In this document: in pieces, positions 9,179-18,294 of the stretch
Layout: the number at the start of each line of letters is the position of its first letter
Numbering within the stretch: position 1 is the stretch's first letter
Origin: Rhodocyclales bacterium
GTDB lineage: Bacteria > Pseudomonadota > Gammaproteobacteria > Burkholderiales > Rhodocyclaceae
Direction: 5' to 3'
Assembly: GCA_026399475.1 (NCBI GenBank)
Contig: JAPLQY010000015.1
Coordinates: 1 to 64,000 of the forward strand
DNA length: 64,000 nt
Notes under the pieces: model-generated
What the model was told of the DNA's origin: nothing
Database searches by the model: none
What the model saw: the letters and a program-made list of their open reading frames with translations, nothing else
Program-made: the position numbers and the translations under genes

Positions 9179-10548
9179 AAAATGAACGCCGTCCGCGCAG
9201 TCGTGGCGATGCCAAACGCGTGCTGGTAGTCGATGACGAAGCGGACATTCGCGAGTTGCTCGACCTCACTCTTGCGCGCATGGGTCTGCTGGCGGATTGC
9301 GTCGGATCTCTCGCTGAGGCACGGCGCATGCTCGCCAGCCAGCGCTACCAGTTATGTCTGACCGATATGCGTCTGCCCGACGGCGAGGGTCTGGAACTGG
9401 TGCGTCATATTGCAGAGGCCGTGGGTGACCTGCCCGTGGCGGTGATTACTGCGCACGGTAGCGCCGAGAATGCAGTATCTGCGCTCAAGGCCGGGGCTTT
9501 TGACTACATCGCCAAACCGGTTTCCCTCGACCAGTTGCGGGGCATGGTCAAGTCGGCGCTGGAACTGCCCAGCCCCGATTCGACGGGCGACATGGGCAGC
9601 ATGGGGGAGATGAGCGGCCTGCTAGGCGAGTCGGCAGCCATCGAGCAGGTACGCGGAATGATTGACAGAGTGGCACGAAGCCAGGCCCCGGTGCATATTA
9701 CGGGCGAGTCGGGAAGCGGCAAGGAGTTGGCGGCACGGTTGATACACACTCAGGGCGCTCGTCGCGACCGTGCGTTCGTGCCGGTGAACTGTGGCGCAAT
9801 TCCGGAAAACCTGATGGAGAGCGAATTCTTCGGCTACCGCAAGGGAGCATTTACCGGCGCCAACGATGACCGTGACGGCTTCTTCCAGGTCTCCGATGGT
9901 GGCACCTTGTTTCTTGATGAGGTGGCGGAACTGCCCCTGACGATGCAGGTCAAGCTGCTGCGGGCGATTCAGGAAAAAAGAGTACGCAAGGTTGGCGCCA
10001 CCAGCGAGGAATCTGTCGATGTGCGGGTCATCTGCGCAACGCACCAGGATCTCAAGTCGCTGGTCGAACTGGGGCGGTTCCGGCAGGACCTTTTCTATCG
10101 ACTCAATGTCATCGAGCTGCGAATGCCGGCGTTGCGGGAGTGCTGCGAAGACATTCCAATGCTGGCACAGCACATTCTGGATCGACTGGCGCTGGCTGCC
10201 AATTTGGCGCCGCCACCGTTGGCCGCTCAGGCTCTTGAGGCTTTGCAGAGCTATCCCTTCCCGGGCAATGTACGTGAACTCGAAAACGTGCTCGAACGGG
10301 CGCTGGCATTGATGGCCGGCGACAGCATCGGTGTGGTTGATCTGAATCTGGCGCCCTCCCAGGTGCCCGGCCTTGTTGCCACGACAACCGGCGGCTCGCT
10401 GCAGGATCACCTCGACCAGGTGGAGCGACAGGCCATTTCCGATGCCCTCAAGCAGGCGAACAACAATCGCACGGCGGCTGCGAGGCTGCTCGGCGTCACA
10501 TTCCGTTCTCTGCGCTATCGCCTGGCGCGACTGGGAATGAACGAGTGA
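9169..10548 (+). CDS. pilR: PilR-type sigma-54 response regulator
   Basis: 459 residues in NtrC order: receiver domain with the phosphoacceptor in CLTDMRLPDG (D66), AAA+ domain with Walker A GESGSGKE (about residue 178), the sigma-54 contact motif GAFTGA, Walker B GTLFLDEVAE, and a Fis-type helix-turn-helix at the end (NNRTAAARLLGVTFRSLRYR). The ATG at 9169 follows a GAAGGA at 9157-9162; the open frame extends 27 codons upstream but only inside pilS. Partner of the overlapping pilS; its classical target is the pilA promoter, which is not in this window. Confidence 0.93.
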   Translation: MSLKNERRPRSRGDAKRVLVVDDEADIRELLDLTLARMGLLADCVGSLAEARRMLASQRYQLCLTDMRLPDGEGLELVRHIAEAVGDLPVAVITAHGSAENAVSALKAGAFDYIAKPVSLDQLRGMVKSALELPSPDSTGDMGSMGEMSGLLGESAAIEQVRGMIDRVARSQAPVHITGESGSGKELAARLIHTQGARRDRAFVPVNCGAIPENLMESEFFGYRKGAFTGANDDRDGFFQVSDGGTLFLDEVAELPLTMQVKLLRAIQEKRVRKVGATSEESVDVRVICATHQDLKSLVELGRFRQDLFYRLNVIELRMPALRECCEDIPMLAQHILDRLALAANLAPPPLAAQALEALQSYPFPGNVRELENVLERALALMAGDSIGVVDLNLAPSQVPGLVATTTGGSLQDHLDQVERQAISDALKQANNNRTAAARLLGVTFRSLRYRLARLGMNE

Positions 10549-11096
10549 GGCCGGCGCAGGACGCGACGGCCGACGCGGGTTGGTTGTCCGCCGCGCGCCG
10601 GGTGCCTTCACCAAATTGTGATGAGCGACCCGCGGATGAATCAGTCCGACTGGTCGTCATCCATGCCATCAGCCTGCCGCCCGGCGAGTTCGGCGGACCG
10701 GGAATCATCCGGCTATTTACCAACTGTCTTGATCCCGAAGCGCACCCCTATTTCAGCGAGATAAAGGGTTTGCGGGTTTCGGCCCATTTCCTTGTTCGTC
10801 GTGACGGCGAGTTGATCCAGTTCGTTCCCTGTTCCGCGCGAGCCTGGCATGCCGGTGTTTCGAACTGGAAGGGCCAAGAGAGCTGCAACAATTTTTCCAT
10901 TGGCATTGAACTGGAGGGCTGTGACCAGCTTCCGTTTGAAGACGTGCAGTACCTGACCCTCAATCATCTGCTGGCAGAGTTGCGTCACCGCTTTGCGATT
11001 GAAGCCGTGGTTGGCCACAGCGATGTTGCGCCGGGGCGCAAGACTGATCCTGGTCCGTGCTTTGATTGGCGTCGGGTGCATGACGAAAGCAGATGA
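10545..11096 (+). CDS. ampD: 1,6-anhydro-N-acetylmuramyl-L-alanine amidase
   Basis: 183 residues, the AmpD length. This cytosolic zinc amidase recycles anhydromuropeptides. The zinc ligands fall in LVVIHAISLPPGEFGG (first His) and VVGHSDVAPGRKTDPG (second His and Asp), and AWHAGVSNWKG is characteristic of AmpD rather than of periplasmic amidases. It has no signal peptide. The GTG start overlaps the pilR stop by 4 bp. Confidence 0.95.
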   Translation: MRPAQDATADAGWLSAARRVPSPNCDERPADESVRLVVIHAISLPPGEFGGPGIIRLFTNCLDPEAHPYFSEIKGLRVSAHFLVRRDGELIQFVPCSARAWHAGVSNWKGQESCNNFSIGIELEGCDQLPFEDVQYLTLNHLLAELRHRFAIEAVVGHSDVAPGRKTDPGPCFDWRRVHDESR

Positions 11097-11144
11097 CTGT
11101 CGCAAAGCTGCAACGCCCATTTTCACGTCAGCATCAGAAAACTC

Positions 11145-11173
11145 TTGCAGTCAAAAAAATCAACCACTACAAT
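11145..11173 (+). promoter_or_regulatory. sigma-70-like promoter overlapped by NrdR-type box
   Basis: TTGCAG (11145-11150), a 17-bp spacer and TACAAT (11168-11173) form a near-consensus promoter. The -10 hexamer lies inside the first inverted repeat described separately, so a protein bound there would block RNA polymerase. Confidence 0.6.
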
Positions 11174-11212
11174 TAGTGCAGAATCATCGATGACCTACTA
11201 TATCTAGTAGGT
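11165..11212 (+). promoter_or_regulatory. pair of NrdR-type operator boxes
   Basis: Two palindromes lie in tandem. CACTACAATTAGTG occupies 11165-11178 with arms CACTA/TAGTG. ACCTACTATATCTAGTAGGT occupies 11193-11212 with perfect 8-bp arms. Their centres (11171.5 and 11202.5) are 31 bp apart, about three helical turns. Paired 16-bp boxes of this AT-centred palindromic form at ~31-32 bp centre spacing are the known hallmark of NrdR, the ATP/dATP-sensing repressor of ribonucleotide reductase operons. The first box covers the -10 hexamer. No reductase gene follows in this window. Confidence 0.7.
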
Positions 11213-11290
11213 CGTTGCGCAGAAGGGGTGATGCGCTGCCGCAGCGCCCCGATCATCACCGGCTTCATAACGCAAAGACGGGAGATCTGA

Positions 11291-11476
11291 ATGCAGGAAG
11301 CTTCGGGCGCAGAATTTACCGACCTCAATTGGTCCGCCCAACCGTCTTCTGATGATCTGGCCACGGATCACTGCCCGCATTCTTTTCCCGGCATTTCATT
11401 CACCCCCCCCGAATCAGGCGATCGCGCATTGCGCAGATGCGCAGGACGGCGTGTCGCCGGTCCGGCGTTTGCGTGA
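11291..11476 (+). CDS. 61-codon ORF behind the NrdR-type promoter
   Basis: The ATG at 11291 has a good Shine-Dalgarno, GGGAG, about 7 nt upstream, and lies ~80 nt after the second NrdR-type box. It encodes 61 residues (MQEASGAEFTDLNW...) with no recognisable domain, no membrane segment and a basic C-terminus. The second half looks like non-coding sequence translated by chance. It may be the residual 5' end of a lost ribonucleotide reductase gene, a small regulated protein, or not translated at all. Confidence 0.35.
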   Translation: MQEASGAEFTDLNWSAQPSSDDLATDHCPHSFPGISFTPPESGDRALRRCAGRRVAGPAFA

Positions 11477-11735
11477 GCCCCTGTTTCAGGGTACCTGCGC
11501 CGCGCCATTGAGTGCCAGACGGCTAATGCGCTACATTGTGATTGCCGAAATATGATGTATGACTGGTTGTGCGTTTGTCATTTGCGGTTTTTAAACGAAG
11601 TGATAGGCGGATAAACGTGAGGAATTCGTCGCTTTCGATTGCATCGAAGCGTTGGATAATCCGTGCTAGCCCAGACGGGTTGCAGTAAAAAAGTAGTGGT
11701 GGTTCTTTCCTGTTAATTTGTTAAGGAGGTTCAAC
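11477..11735. other. intergenic stretch between the short ORF and the H1-like gene
   Basis: About 260 bp with no supported gene on either strand. It is noticeably more AT-rich than its surroundings toward the right end and ends in AAGGAGGT (11723-11730), the ribosome-binding site of the H1-like gene. No clear -35/-10 pair at standard spacing was found. Confidence 0.5.
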
Positions 11736-12314
11736 ATGGCTGATCAAAAGAAAGCCAAGAAGCCGGCCGCAAAGAAGGCTGCGGCTAAGCCCGCCGCTAA
11801 GAAGTCTGCGGCCCCGAAGAAGCCAGCTGTTAAAAAGCCGGCTGTAAAGAAGGCGGCTGCCAAGCCCGCTGCGAAGAAAGCTGCGCCGAAGAAGGCTGCT
11901 GCCAAACCCGCCGCGAAGAAGGCTGTTGCCAAGAAGCCGGCTGCTAAGCCTGCTGCGAAGAAAGCTGCGCCGAAGAAGGCTGCTGCCAAACCTGCTGCGA
12001 AGAAAGCTGCGCCGAAGAAGGCTGCTGCCAAGCCCGCCGCGAAGAAGGCTGCTGCGAAGAAGCCTGCTGCGAAGAAGGCTGCACCGAAAAAGGCTGCTGC
12101 CAAGCCCGCCGCGAAGAAGCCTGCTGCAAAAAAGCCGGCGGCTAAGCCGGCTGCCAAGCCTGCTGCGAAGAAGGCTGCACCGAAGAAGGCTGCTGCCAAG
12201 CCGGCCGCGAAGCCCGCTGCTGCTGCTGCGCCTTCAACGGCTGCTGCCCCCGGCATCAAGTCGTCGCTGAATCCAGCAGCGGCTTGGCCGTTTCCCACCG
12301 GTTCCCGTCCCTGA
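11736..12314 (+). CDS. histone H1-like Ala/Lys/Pro-rich DNA-binding protein
   Basis: 192 residues, of which ~150 are tandem short repeats of the type KKAAPKKAAAKPAAKK, giving a highly basic, disordered tail like those of AlgP, HctB and BpH1. Such proteins bind DNA non-specifically and compact the nucleoid. The C-terminus leaves the repeat and ends in LNPAAAWPFPTGSRP, an end I recognise from betaproteobacterial H1-like proteins. The ATG at 11736 follows a perfect AAGGAGGT at 11723-11730; an earlier in-frame start at 11718 would lie before that site. The near-identical DNA repeats make copy number prone to slippage. A strong terminator follows. Confidence 0.85.
   Translation: MADQKKAKKPAAKKAAAKPAAKKSAAPKKPAVKKPAVKKAAAKPAAKKAAPKKAAAKPAAKKAVAKKPAAKPAAKKAAPKKAAAKPAAKKAAPKKAAAKPAAKKAAAKKPAAKKAAPKKAAAKPAAKKPAAKKPAAKPAAKPAAKKAAPKKAAAKPAAKPAAAAAPSTAAAPGIKSSLNPAAAWPFPTGSRP
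11750..12230 (+). repeat. internal coding tandem repeats of the H1-like gene
   Basis: The coding DNA repeats variants of GCTGCGAAGAAGGCTGCACCGAAGAAG-like modules (units of ~9-39 bp) across nearly 500 bp, with long near-identical copies. The reverse strand is therefore also open for 184 codons, which is an artefact of the composition. Confidence 0.8.
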
Positions 12315-12372
12315 CGGTAGCATCGGCGTGCGTTTAGTCCTGCGGGACTGACCGCGGCGCCCAGTGGATAGC

Positions 12373-12410
12373 AAGCGCGTGCTGTTAATTCAGCACGCGC
12401 TTTCTTTTAT
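12373..12410 (+). terminator. rho-independent terminator after the H1-like gene
   Basis: A perfect 12-bp stem (12373-12384 with 12391-12402, core GCGCGTGCTG/CAGCACGCGC), a 6-nt loop TTAATT and a T-rich tail to 12410. It lies ~60 bp after the H1-like stop codon. Confidence 0.9.
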
Positions 12411-12556
12411 CGTCGGCTCGCGAAGCGCGATCCCCGGCGGGCATAGCCCCGAGTCCCTTTGGACCAGGACGGTATCCCCTGGTGGGATATGTCGCCCGCC
12501 CGCATCCGCTGGGCGCGAACGGCATCCCGGGATATCCCTGTGTGCAAGCCATCCCC

Positions 12557-13741
12557 TTAAGGCGGAGACGTGATCTTCGGACCCCTGGAATTCAGGAACG
12601 CCGCCATGCGGGCGAGACCTTCCTCGATCTGATTCCGGCCGATCGTGTAGGCAAACCGCATGTGGCGTTGCGGCGCGTTGCTGCCGAAGTCCAGCCCCGG
12701 CGTCGAAGCCACGCCTGCTTCTGTCAGCAGTTGTCCGGCAAAGCTGAAACTGTCGTCGGCCAGCAAATTGCTGTCGGCATATACATAAAAGGCCCCGTGC
12801 GGCTCGGCAGCAATCCGGAAGCCGAGTTTGCGCAGACCGGGCAGAAGGATATCCCGCCGCATGGAAAACTCCTGACGACGCGATTCGAGAATTGCCGTAG
12901 TGGCCGGGTCGAAGGCCGCCAGCGCGGCATGCTGGGCAACTGTTGACGGTGCGATGTAGAGATTCTGCGCCAGCTTTTCTATCTCGCGCACATAGCGCTG
13001 CGGCGCTACCAGCCAGCCCAGGCGCCAGCCGGTCATGCCGAAGTACTTGGAGAAGCTGTTGATGACGAATATGTCGTCGCTGATCGACAGTGCGGACGTG
13101 GCGTCGATGCCATAGGTCAGTCCGTGGTAGATCTCATCAACCAGCAGGGTGCCGCCTCGCATCGCGACGATCTTGGCTAGCGCCGCCATGGTTTCCGGGT
13201 CGAGCAGGGCCCCTGTCGGGTTCGCTGGTGACGCAACCAAGAGTCCTCGCGTCCTCTGCGTCCATGACGCACCTAGCTGCGTCGCCGTGGGCTGGTAGTT
13301 GGTTGCCGCCTCCACGGCGAGCGAAACCGGCTTGCCTTCAAGCAGGCGAACGAAATGCCTGTTGCAGGGATAGCCCGGGTCGGGCAGCAGCCACTCATCG
13401 CCGGGATTCACCAGCACGCCCAGAGCGAGCAGCAAAGCGCCGGACGCGCCGGCCGTCACCACGATGCGGGCCGGCGAGACGTCGAGTCCGTAGCGCGTGT
13501 GATAGAAGCCGCTGATTGCCTCGCGCAGTTGGCGCAGACCGAGTGCTGCCGTGTAATGCACATGCCCGCCGGCGAGGAAACGTTGGGCTGCTTCGAGAAT
13601 CGGATCTGCCACTGCGAAGTCGGGTTCGCCAACCTCCAGGTGAATGATCGACCGACCTGCGGTCTCAAGCGCCTGGGCGCGCGCCATCAACTCCATGACG
13701 TGAAACGGCGCGATCTGCGCCATGCGTGCGGCGATGTTCAT
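12557..13741 (-). CDS. PLP-dependent aminotransferase, class I/II
   Basis: A 394-residue fold-type I aminotransferase. The Schiff-base lysine lies in NSFSKYFGMTGWRLGW, the substrate/PLP motifs PANPTG and EVGEPDF are present, and R at the C-terminal HMRFAY is in the substrate carboxylate position. The family includes aspartate and aromatic aminotransferases, but substrate cannot be assigned from motifs alone. Shine-Dalgarno GGGAG precedes the ATG. The terminator of pckG lies within ~50 bp upstream on the same strand, so expression probably needs its own promoter or read-through. Confidence 0.9.
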   Translation of the reverse strand: MNIAARMAQIAPFHVMELMARAQALETAGRSIIHLEVGEPDFAVADPILEAAQRFLAGGHVHYTAALGLRQLREAISGFYHTRYGLDVSPARIVVTAGASGALLLALGVLVNPGDEWLLPDPGYPCNRHFVRLLEGKPVSLAVEAATNYQPTATQLGASWTQRTRGLLVASPANPTGALLDPETMAALAKIVAMRGGTLLVDEIYHGLTYGIDATSALSISDDIFVINSFSKYFGMTGWRLGWLVAPQRYVREIEKLAQNLYIAPSTVAQHAALAAFDPATTAILESRRQEFSMRRDILLPGLRKLGFRIAAEPHGAFYVYADSNLLADDSFSFAGQLLTEAGVASTPGLDFGSNAPQRHMRFAYTIGRNQIEEGLARMAAFLNSRGPKITSPP

Positions 13742-13752
13742 TCGGGTCTCCC

Positions 13753-13788
13753 AAATAAAACGGCCGCCGTGCGCTAAGCAGGCGGCCG
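13753..13788 (-). terminator. rho-independent terminator of pckG
   Basis: Read on the minus strand, an 8-bp GC stem (CGGCCGCC/GGCGGCCG, 13781-13788 with 13761-13768) is followed by TTTTATTT (13760-13753). It lies 53 bp after the pckG stop and just before the ATG of the aminotransferase gene. Confidence 0.85.
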
Positions 13789-13840
13789 ATTCACTTTTCG
13801 GTGTGGTGACAGCGCCAGCGCGCTGCGTACTTCGGAACTG

Positions 13841-15673
13841 TCAATCCACCAGCGCCAGTTCGAACAGTTCGCGCTTGAGGGTCAAGGAACGCGGCATCCG
13901 ACTCTTCAGTTTGTCGAACCACTCGGCATGCAGTTTCAGTTCCTCGCGCCAGGCAGCCGTGTCGACTGCGGTGAGATGCTCGAACTGGGATTTGCTGACT
14001 TCCTCGCTACCGCTCCAGTCCAGATCTTCGAAACGCGGCATCCAGCCCAGCGCGGTTTGCTTCGCGTCCGCATTGCCGCTACAGCGACCGACGACCCACT
14101 TCAGCACACGCATGTTTTCGCCGAAGCCTGGCCACATGAAATTGCCATCGGCATCCTGGCGGAACCAGTTCACAGTAAAAATCCGCGGTGCATGCTCGAT
14201 CTGGTGCCCGACACGTAACCAGTGGTTAAAGTAGTCGCCCATGTGGTAACCGCAGAACGGCAGCATGGCGAACGGGTCGCGTCGTACGACACCCTGGACA
14301 CCCGCAGCAGCTGCAGTTGTTTCCGAGCCGAGGGTCGCCGCCATGTAGACGCCGTAGTTCCAGTTGAAGGCTTCGAACACCAGCGGCACCGTGGTGGATC
14401 GACGGCCACCGAAAATGAAGGCAGAGATAGGCACGCCTGCCGGGCTTTCCCAGTCCTTGTCGATCGATGGGCACTGGCTGGCGGGTGCGGTGAAGCGTGA
14501 ATTGGGATGGGCCGCCTTGCGCCCGGTTTCCTTGGCGGATTGCGGCGTCCAGTCCTGTCCCTGCCAGTCGATGCAGTGCGCGGGTGCTTCCTTGCTCATG
14601 CCTTCCCACCAGACATCACCGTCGTCGGTCAGGGCGACGTTGGTGAAGATCACGTTTTCCTTCAAGGTCGCCATGGCATTGAAATTGGTCTTCTCGCTGG
14701 TGCCCGGGGCGACGCCAAAAAAACCGGCCTCCGGGTTGATCGCATACAGCCGACCATCCTTGCCAGGCTTGATCCAGGCGATGTCATCGCCCACCGTCGT
14801 GACCTTCCAGCCGCCGAGGCTCTCCGGCGGAATCAGCATGGCGAAGTTGGTCTTGCCGCAGGCGGACGGAAAGGCGCCGGCAACATAAGTTTTCTCGCCC
14901 GCAGGGGATTCAACACCGAGGATCAGCATGTGCTCGGCCAGCCAGCCTTCGTCGCGGGCCATGGTCGACGCGATGCGCAGCGCGAAGCACTTCTTGCCCA
15001 GCAGCGCATTGCCGCCGTAGCCTGAGCCGAAGGACCAGATCTCGCGCGTTTCCGGGAAATGGCAGATGTACTTGGTCTTGTTGCAGGGCCACTTGACGTC
15101 GGCCTGCCCGGCTTCGAGCGGGTGCCCCACGCTGTGCAGGCAGGGCACGAACACGCCATCGCTGCCGAGTTGATCGAGCACCGCACGGCCCATGCGGGTC
15201 ATGATGCGCATATTGACCACGACATAGGGACTGTCGGACAGTTCAATCCCGATGTGGGCGATGGGCGAACCGATGGGGCCCATGGAGAAGGGGACGACGT
15301 ACATCGTGCGCCCGCGCATGCAACCCTTGAACAGGCCGCGCAGGGTGTCCTTCATCTTGTCCGGATGCTCCCAGTTGTTGTTGGGGCCGGAGTCTTCCGG
15401 ATCCGAGGTGCAGACGTAGGTTCGGTCTTCGACACGGGCGACGTCCGATGGATCGGACAGGGCGAGGTAGGAGTTCTTGCGCTTCGCCGGGTTGAGCTTG
15501 ATCATGGTGCCGGCCGCGACCATCTGGGAAAAGAGCCGGTCGGCTTCTTCCGGCGAGCCGTCACACCAGGCGATGTTGTCGGCTTCGGTCAGCGCGGCGA
15601 CTTCGGCAACCCAGGCAATCAGCCGGGCGTGTTTGACATGGGCAGGGGGCAGCAAAGTTTTGGATGGGGTCAT
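13841..15673 (-). CDS. pckG: phosphoenolpyruvate carboxykinase (GTP)
   Basis: A 610-residue GTP-type PEPCK, which converts oxaloacetate and GTP to PEP, CO2 and GDP and gates gluconeogenesis. The P-loop is in [16 protein letters not shown], with the reactive cysteine of the GTP class. [18 protein letters not shown] and [20 protein letters not shown] are further signature segments. The ATG at 15673 ([16 protein letters not shown]) is preceded on the coding strand by GGAG; an upstream in-frame start at 15808 would add 45 proline-rich residues foreign to the family. Divergent from maeB, ~330 bp away. Together with MaeB it links C4 acids to PEP and pyruvate. Confidence 0.96.
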   Translation of the reverse strand: MTPSKTLLPPAHVKHARLIAWVAEVAALTEADNIAWCDGSPEEADRLFSQMVAAGTMIKLNPAKRKNSYLALSDPSDVARVEDRTYVCTSDPEDSGPNNNWEHPDKMKDTLRGLFKGCMRGRTMYVVPFSMGPIGSPIAHIGIELSDSPYVVVNMRIMTRMGRAVLDQLGSDGVFVPCLHSVGHPLEAGQADVKWPCNKTKYICHFPETREIWSFGSGYGGNALLGKKCFALRIASTMARDEGWLAEHMLILGVESPAGEKTYVAGAFPSACGKTNFAMLIPPESLGGWKVTTVGDDIAWIKPGKDGRLYAINPEAGFFGVAPGTSEKTNFNAMATLKENVIFTNVALTDDGDVWWEGMSKEAPAHCIDWQGQDWTPQSAKETGRKAAHPNSRFTAPASQCPSIDKDWESPAGVPISAFIFGGRRSTTVPLVFEAFNWNYGVYMAATLGSETTAAAAGVQGVVRRDPFAMLPFCGYHMGDYFNHWLRVGHQIEHAPRIFTVNWFRQDADGNFMWPGFGENMRVLKWVVGRCSGNADAKQTALGWMPRFEDLDWSGSEEVSKSQFEHLTAVDTAAWREELKLHAEWFDKLKSRMPRSLTLKRELFELALVD

Positions 15674-16004
15674 GACGCGAAAATCTCCACTCTGATTTGA
15701 ATTCGCGCCGGCTGGCTGGCCGATCGGAGGGTGGGGATCGGGGGCGCTTCCGGCAGTCCGCGGCAGGGGACGGGGTGGCCCGGACCGCGGAGCTAAATGA
15801 GCCAACAATTATCCCACAACCGGCCCCTGCGCGCGGCAAATGGCTCGGTCCTCGTGAAAAACACCAGCCTTTATTGCGCCGGGTCGAGCGGCCGGAACTC
15901 CGCACGCGAGATCGAATTGCGCCGAGAAACTTCCGGTTTGCCGCAAAGTGGGCGCAGCGACAGGACGCTACAATGCCGCTTGACGCTAAGAGGAGAAGTA
16001 TTTC
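15674..16004. other. divergent intergenic region between pckG and maeB
   Basis: 331 bp holding the promoters of two divergent C4-acid genes. I see the Shine-Dalgarno of maeB (AGAGGAGAAG just before 16005) and that of pckG, but no convincing -35/-10 pair or operator palindrome and no open frame with support. Confidence 0.5.
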
Positions 16005-18287
16005 ATGGACGAACGTATCCGCGCTGCGGCGCTGGAGTATCACCGTAGCCCCAGACCCGGCAAGATTGCCGTTACCCCAACCAAGGCGCTGACGAATCAG
16101 GGCGACCTGTCGTTGGCCTATTCGCCGGGTGTGGCTGCAGCCTGTGACGAGATCGTGCGCGATCCGGCGACGGCGGCGCTGTACACCTCGCGCGCCAACC
16201 TGGTCGCGGTGATCACCAATGGCACGGCCGTACTGGGCCTGGGCAACATCGGGCCGCTGGCCGGCAAACCGGTGATGGAAGGCAAGGGCGTACTGTTCAA
16301 GAAGTTCGCCGGCATTGACGTATTCGACATCGAGGTGGCCGAGAACGACCCCGACAAGCTGGTGGACATCATTGCCTCGCTGGAGCCGACCTTTGGCGGC
16401 ATCAACCTGGAAGACATCAAGGCGCCCGAGTGCTTTTATGTCGAAGCCAGGCTGCGCGAGCGCATGAAGATCCCGGTGTTCCACGACGACCAGCATGGCA
16501 CGGCCATCATCGCCAGCGCTGCCGTGTTGAACGGCATGCGCGTCGTTGGCAAGGACATTGCCAAGGTCAAGCTGGTCTGCTCGGGGGCCGGTGCAGCGGC
16601 GATTGCCTGCCTCGATCTGCTGGTGAGCCTCGGTCTCGATCCGAAAAATGTTTTCGCGGTCGATAGCAAGGGCGTGATTCACTCGGGCCGCGAGGGGCTG
16701 GACCCGTCCAAGGCTCGCTACGCGCGGGTCACGGACGCACGCTTCCTGGGTGACGTGGTGGTTGGCGCCGACATATTCCTCGGCTTGTCCACGGCGGGCG
16801 TGCTGAAGCCCGAGATGGTAAAGACCATGGCGCGCGACCCGCTGATTCTCGCCATGGCCAATCCCGACCCCGAGATCCTTCCGGATGTCGCCAAGGCCGT
16901 GCGCCCGGACGCGATCATCGGCACCGGTCGCTCCGACTATCCGAACCAGGTCAACAATGTCCTGTGCTTCCCTTTCATGTTCAGGGGCGCGCTGGATGTA
17001 GGCGCGACAACCATCAATGAGGCGATGAAAGTTGCTGCCGTCAGGGCAATCGCGGAACTGGCGCACGCGGAGCAATCGGAGGTGGTCACGGCGGCCTATG
17101 GCACGGAAGAGTTGTCCTTCGGCCCCGAGTACCTGATTCCCAAGCCCTTCGATCCGCGCCTCATCATAAAGGTGGCGCCGGCGGTGGCCCAGGCTGCAAT
17201 GGATTCCGGCGTGGCCACGCGGCCGATCGCCGACATGGAAGCCTATGCCCAGCAGCTCAACGACTTCGTCTATTCCACGGGCCTGCTGATGCGACCGGTG
17301 TTTGCTGCCGCAAAGAAGAAGCCGGCGCGCGTGGTTTTCTGCGAAGGCGAGGACGAACGGGTTTTGCGCGCCGTGCAAACGGTGTGCGACGAAGGCCTGG
17401 CACGTCCGATCCTGATCGGCCGTCCCGACGTGGTGGAGAAGAGCATCTCCCGCCACGGCTTGCGAATTCGCGCGGGTGAGCACTTCGAACTCGTCAGCCC
17501 GGATGCGGATCCGCGCTACCGGGAGTTGTGGCAGGACTATCACGGCCTGATGTCGCGCAAGGGCGTCAGCGTCGAGTATGCCAAGCGGGAGATGAGGCGG
17601 CGCACTACGCTGATCGGCGCCATGCTGGTACGCCACAACTATGCCGACGCAATGCTATGCGGCACCTTTGGCAAGCATTCGCTGCACCTGCGCTACATCG
17701 AAACCGTGATCGGCCTGAAGGCGGGGATCGAGAATTTCTACGCCATGAACATGCTGATCCTGCCGAGCCGTACATTGTTCATTGGCGATACCTATGTCAA
17801 TTACGATCCGACGGCCGAGCAGCTTGCGGAAATGACCCTGCTTGCGGCCGACGAAGTCGCACGCTTCGGCCTCGCGCCCAAGGTCGCGCTGCTGTCGCAT
17901 TCGAGTTTCGGCACCGAGGACACACCGACGGCGATCAAAATGCGCCGCGCGCTGGAAATCCTGCGCAAGATCGCACCGCAACTCGAAGTGGACGGCGAGA
18001 TGCACGGCGATGCCGCGCTTTCCGAGAGCATCCGGCAGCAGGTGTTTCCCGACTCGACGCTCAAGGGCCAGGCCAACCTGCTGATCATGCCGACGCTGGA
18101 TGCCGCCAACATCTCGTTCAATCTGATCAAGACCTCGGCCGGTGACGGACTGACGGTCGGTCCGCTACTGCTAGGCGCGGCGCGTCCGGTGCATATCCTG
18201 ACCCCGACCGCTACCGTCAGGCGCATTGTCAACGTTACCGCCTTGTTGTCGGTCGAGGCGCAGCAGCACGCCAGGAGCGGCATTTGA
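16005..18287 (+). CDS. maeB: NADP-dependent malic enzyme with phosphotransacetylase-like domain
   Basis: 760 residues: a malic enzyme half (about 1-430), with the conserved [12 protein letters not shown], the catalytic [10 protein letters not shown] region and the nucleotide-binding [14 protein letters not shown], fused to a phosphate acetyl/butyryltransferase-like half (about 430-760). This is the large MaeB form, which decarboxylates malate to pyruvate with NADP reduction; in other bacteria the C-terminal half is regulatory and senses acetyl-CoA. The ATG at 16005 has AGGAG upstream. The patatin gene begins 8 bp after its stop. Confidence 0.95.
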   Translation: MDERIRAAALEYHRSPRPGKIAVTPTKALTNQGDLSLAYSPGVAAACDEIVRDPATAALYTSRANLVAVITNGTAVLGLGNIGPLAGKPVMEGKGVLFKKFAGIDVFDIEVAENDPDKLVDIIASLEPTFGGINLEDIKAPECFYVEARLRERMKIPVFHDDQHGTAIIASAAVLNGMRVVGKDIAKVKLVCSGAGAAAIACLDLLVSLGLDPKNVFAVDSKGVIHSGREGLDPSKARYARVTDARFLGDVVVGADIFLGLSTAGVLKPEMVKTMARDPLILAMANPDPEILPDVAKAVRPDAIIGTGRSDYPNQVNNVLCFPFMFRGALDVGATTINEAMKVAAVRAIAELAHAEQSEVVTAAYGTEELSFGPEYLIPKPFDPRLIIKVAPAVAQAAMDSGVATRPIADMEAYAQQLNDFVYSTGLLMRPVFAAAKKKPARVVFCEGEDERVLRAVQTVCDEGLARPILIGRPDVVEKSISRHGLRIRAGEHFELVSPDADPRYRELWQDYHGLMSRKGVSVEYAKREMRRRTTLIGAMLVRHNYADAMLCGTFGKHSLHLRYIETVIGLKAGIENFYAMNMLILPSRTLFIGDTYVNYDPTAEQLAEMTLLAADEVARFGLAPKVALLSHSSFGTEDTPTAIKMRRALEILRKIAPQLEVDGEMHGDAALSESIRQQVFPDSTLKGQANLLIMPTLDAANISFNLIKTSAGDGLTVGPLLLGAARPVHILTPTATVRRIVNVTALLSVEAQQHARSGI

Positions 18288-18294
18288 TACGTCC

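Noticed and set aside
11750..12230. CRISPR-like repetitive array
   Set aside because: The repeats are contiguous coding modules without spacers.
11744..12298. 184-codon minus-strand frame opposite the H1-like gene
   Set aside because: Produced by the Ala/Lys/Pro repeat; would read as an Ala/Phe/Gly repeat with no ribosome-binding site.
15561..17636. 691-codon minus-strand open frame across the pckG/maeB region
   Set aside because: High-GC shadow of maeB and pckG; His/Arg-rich translation without motifs.
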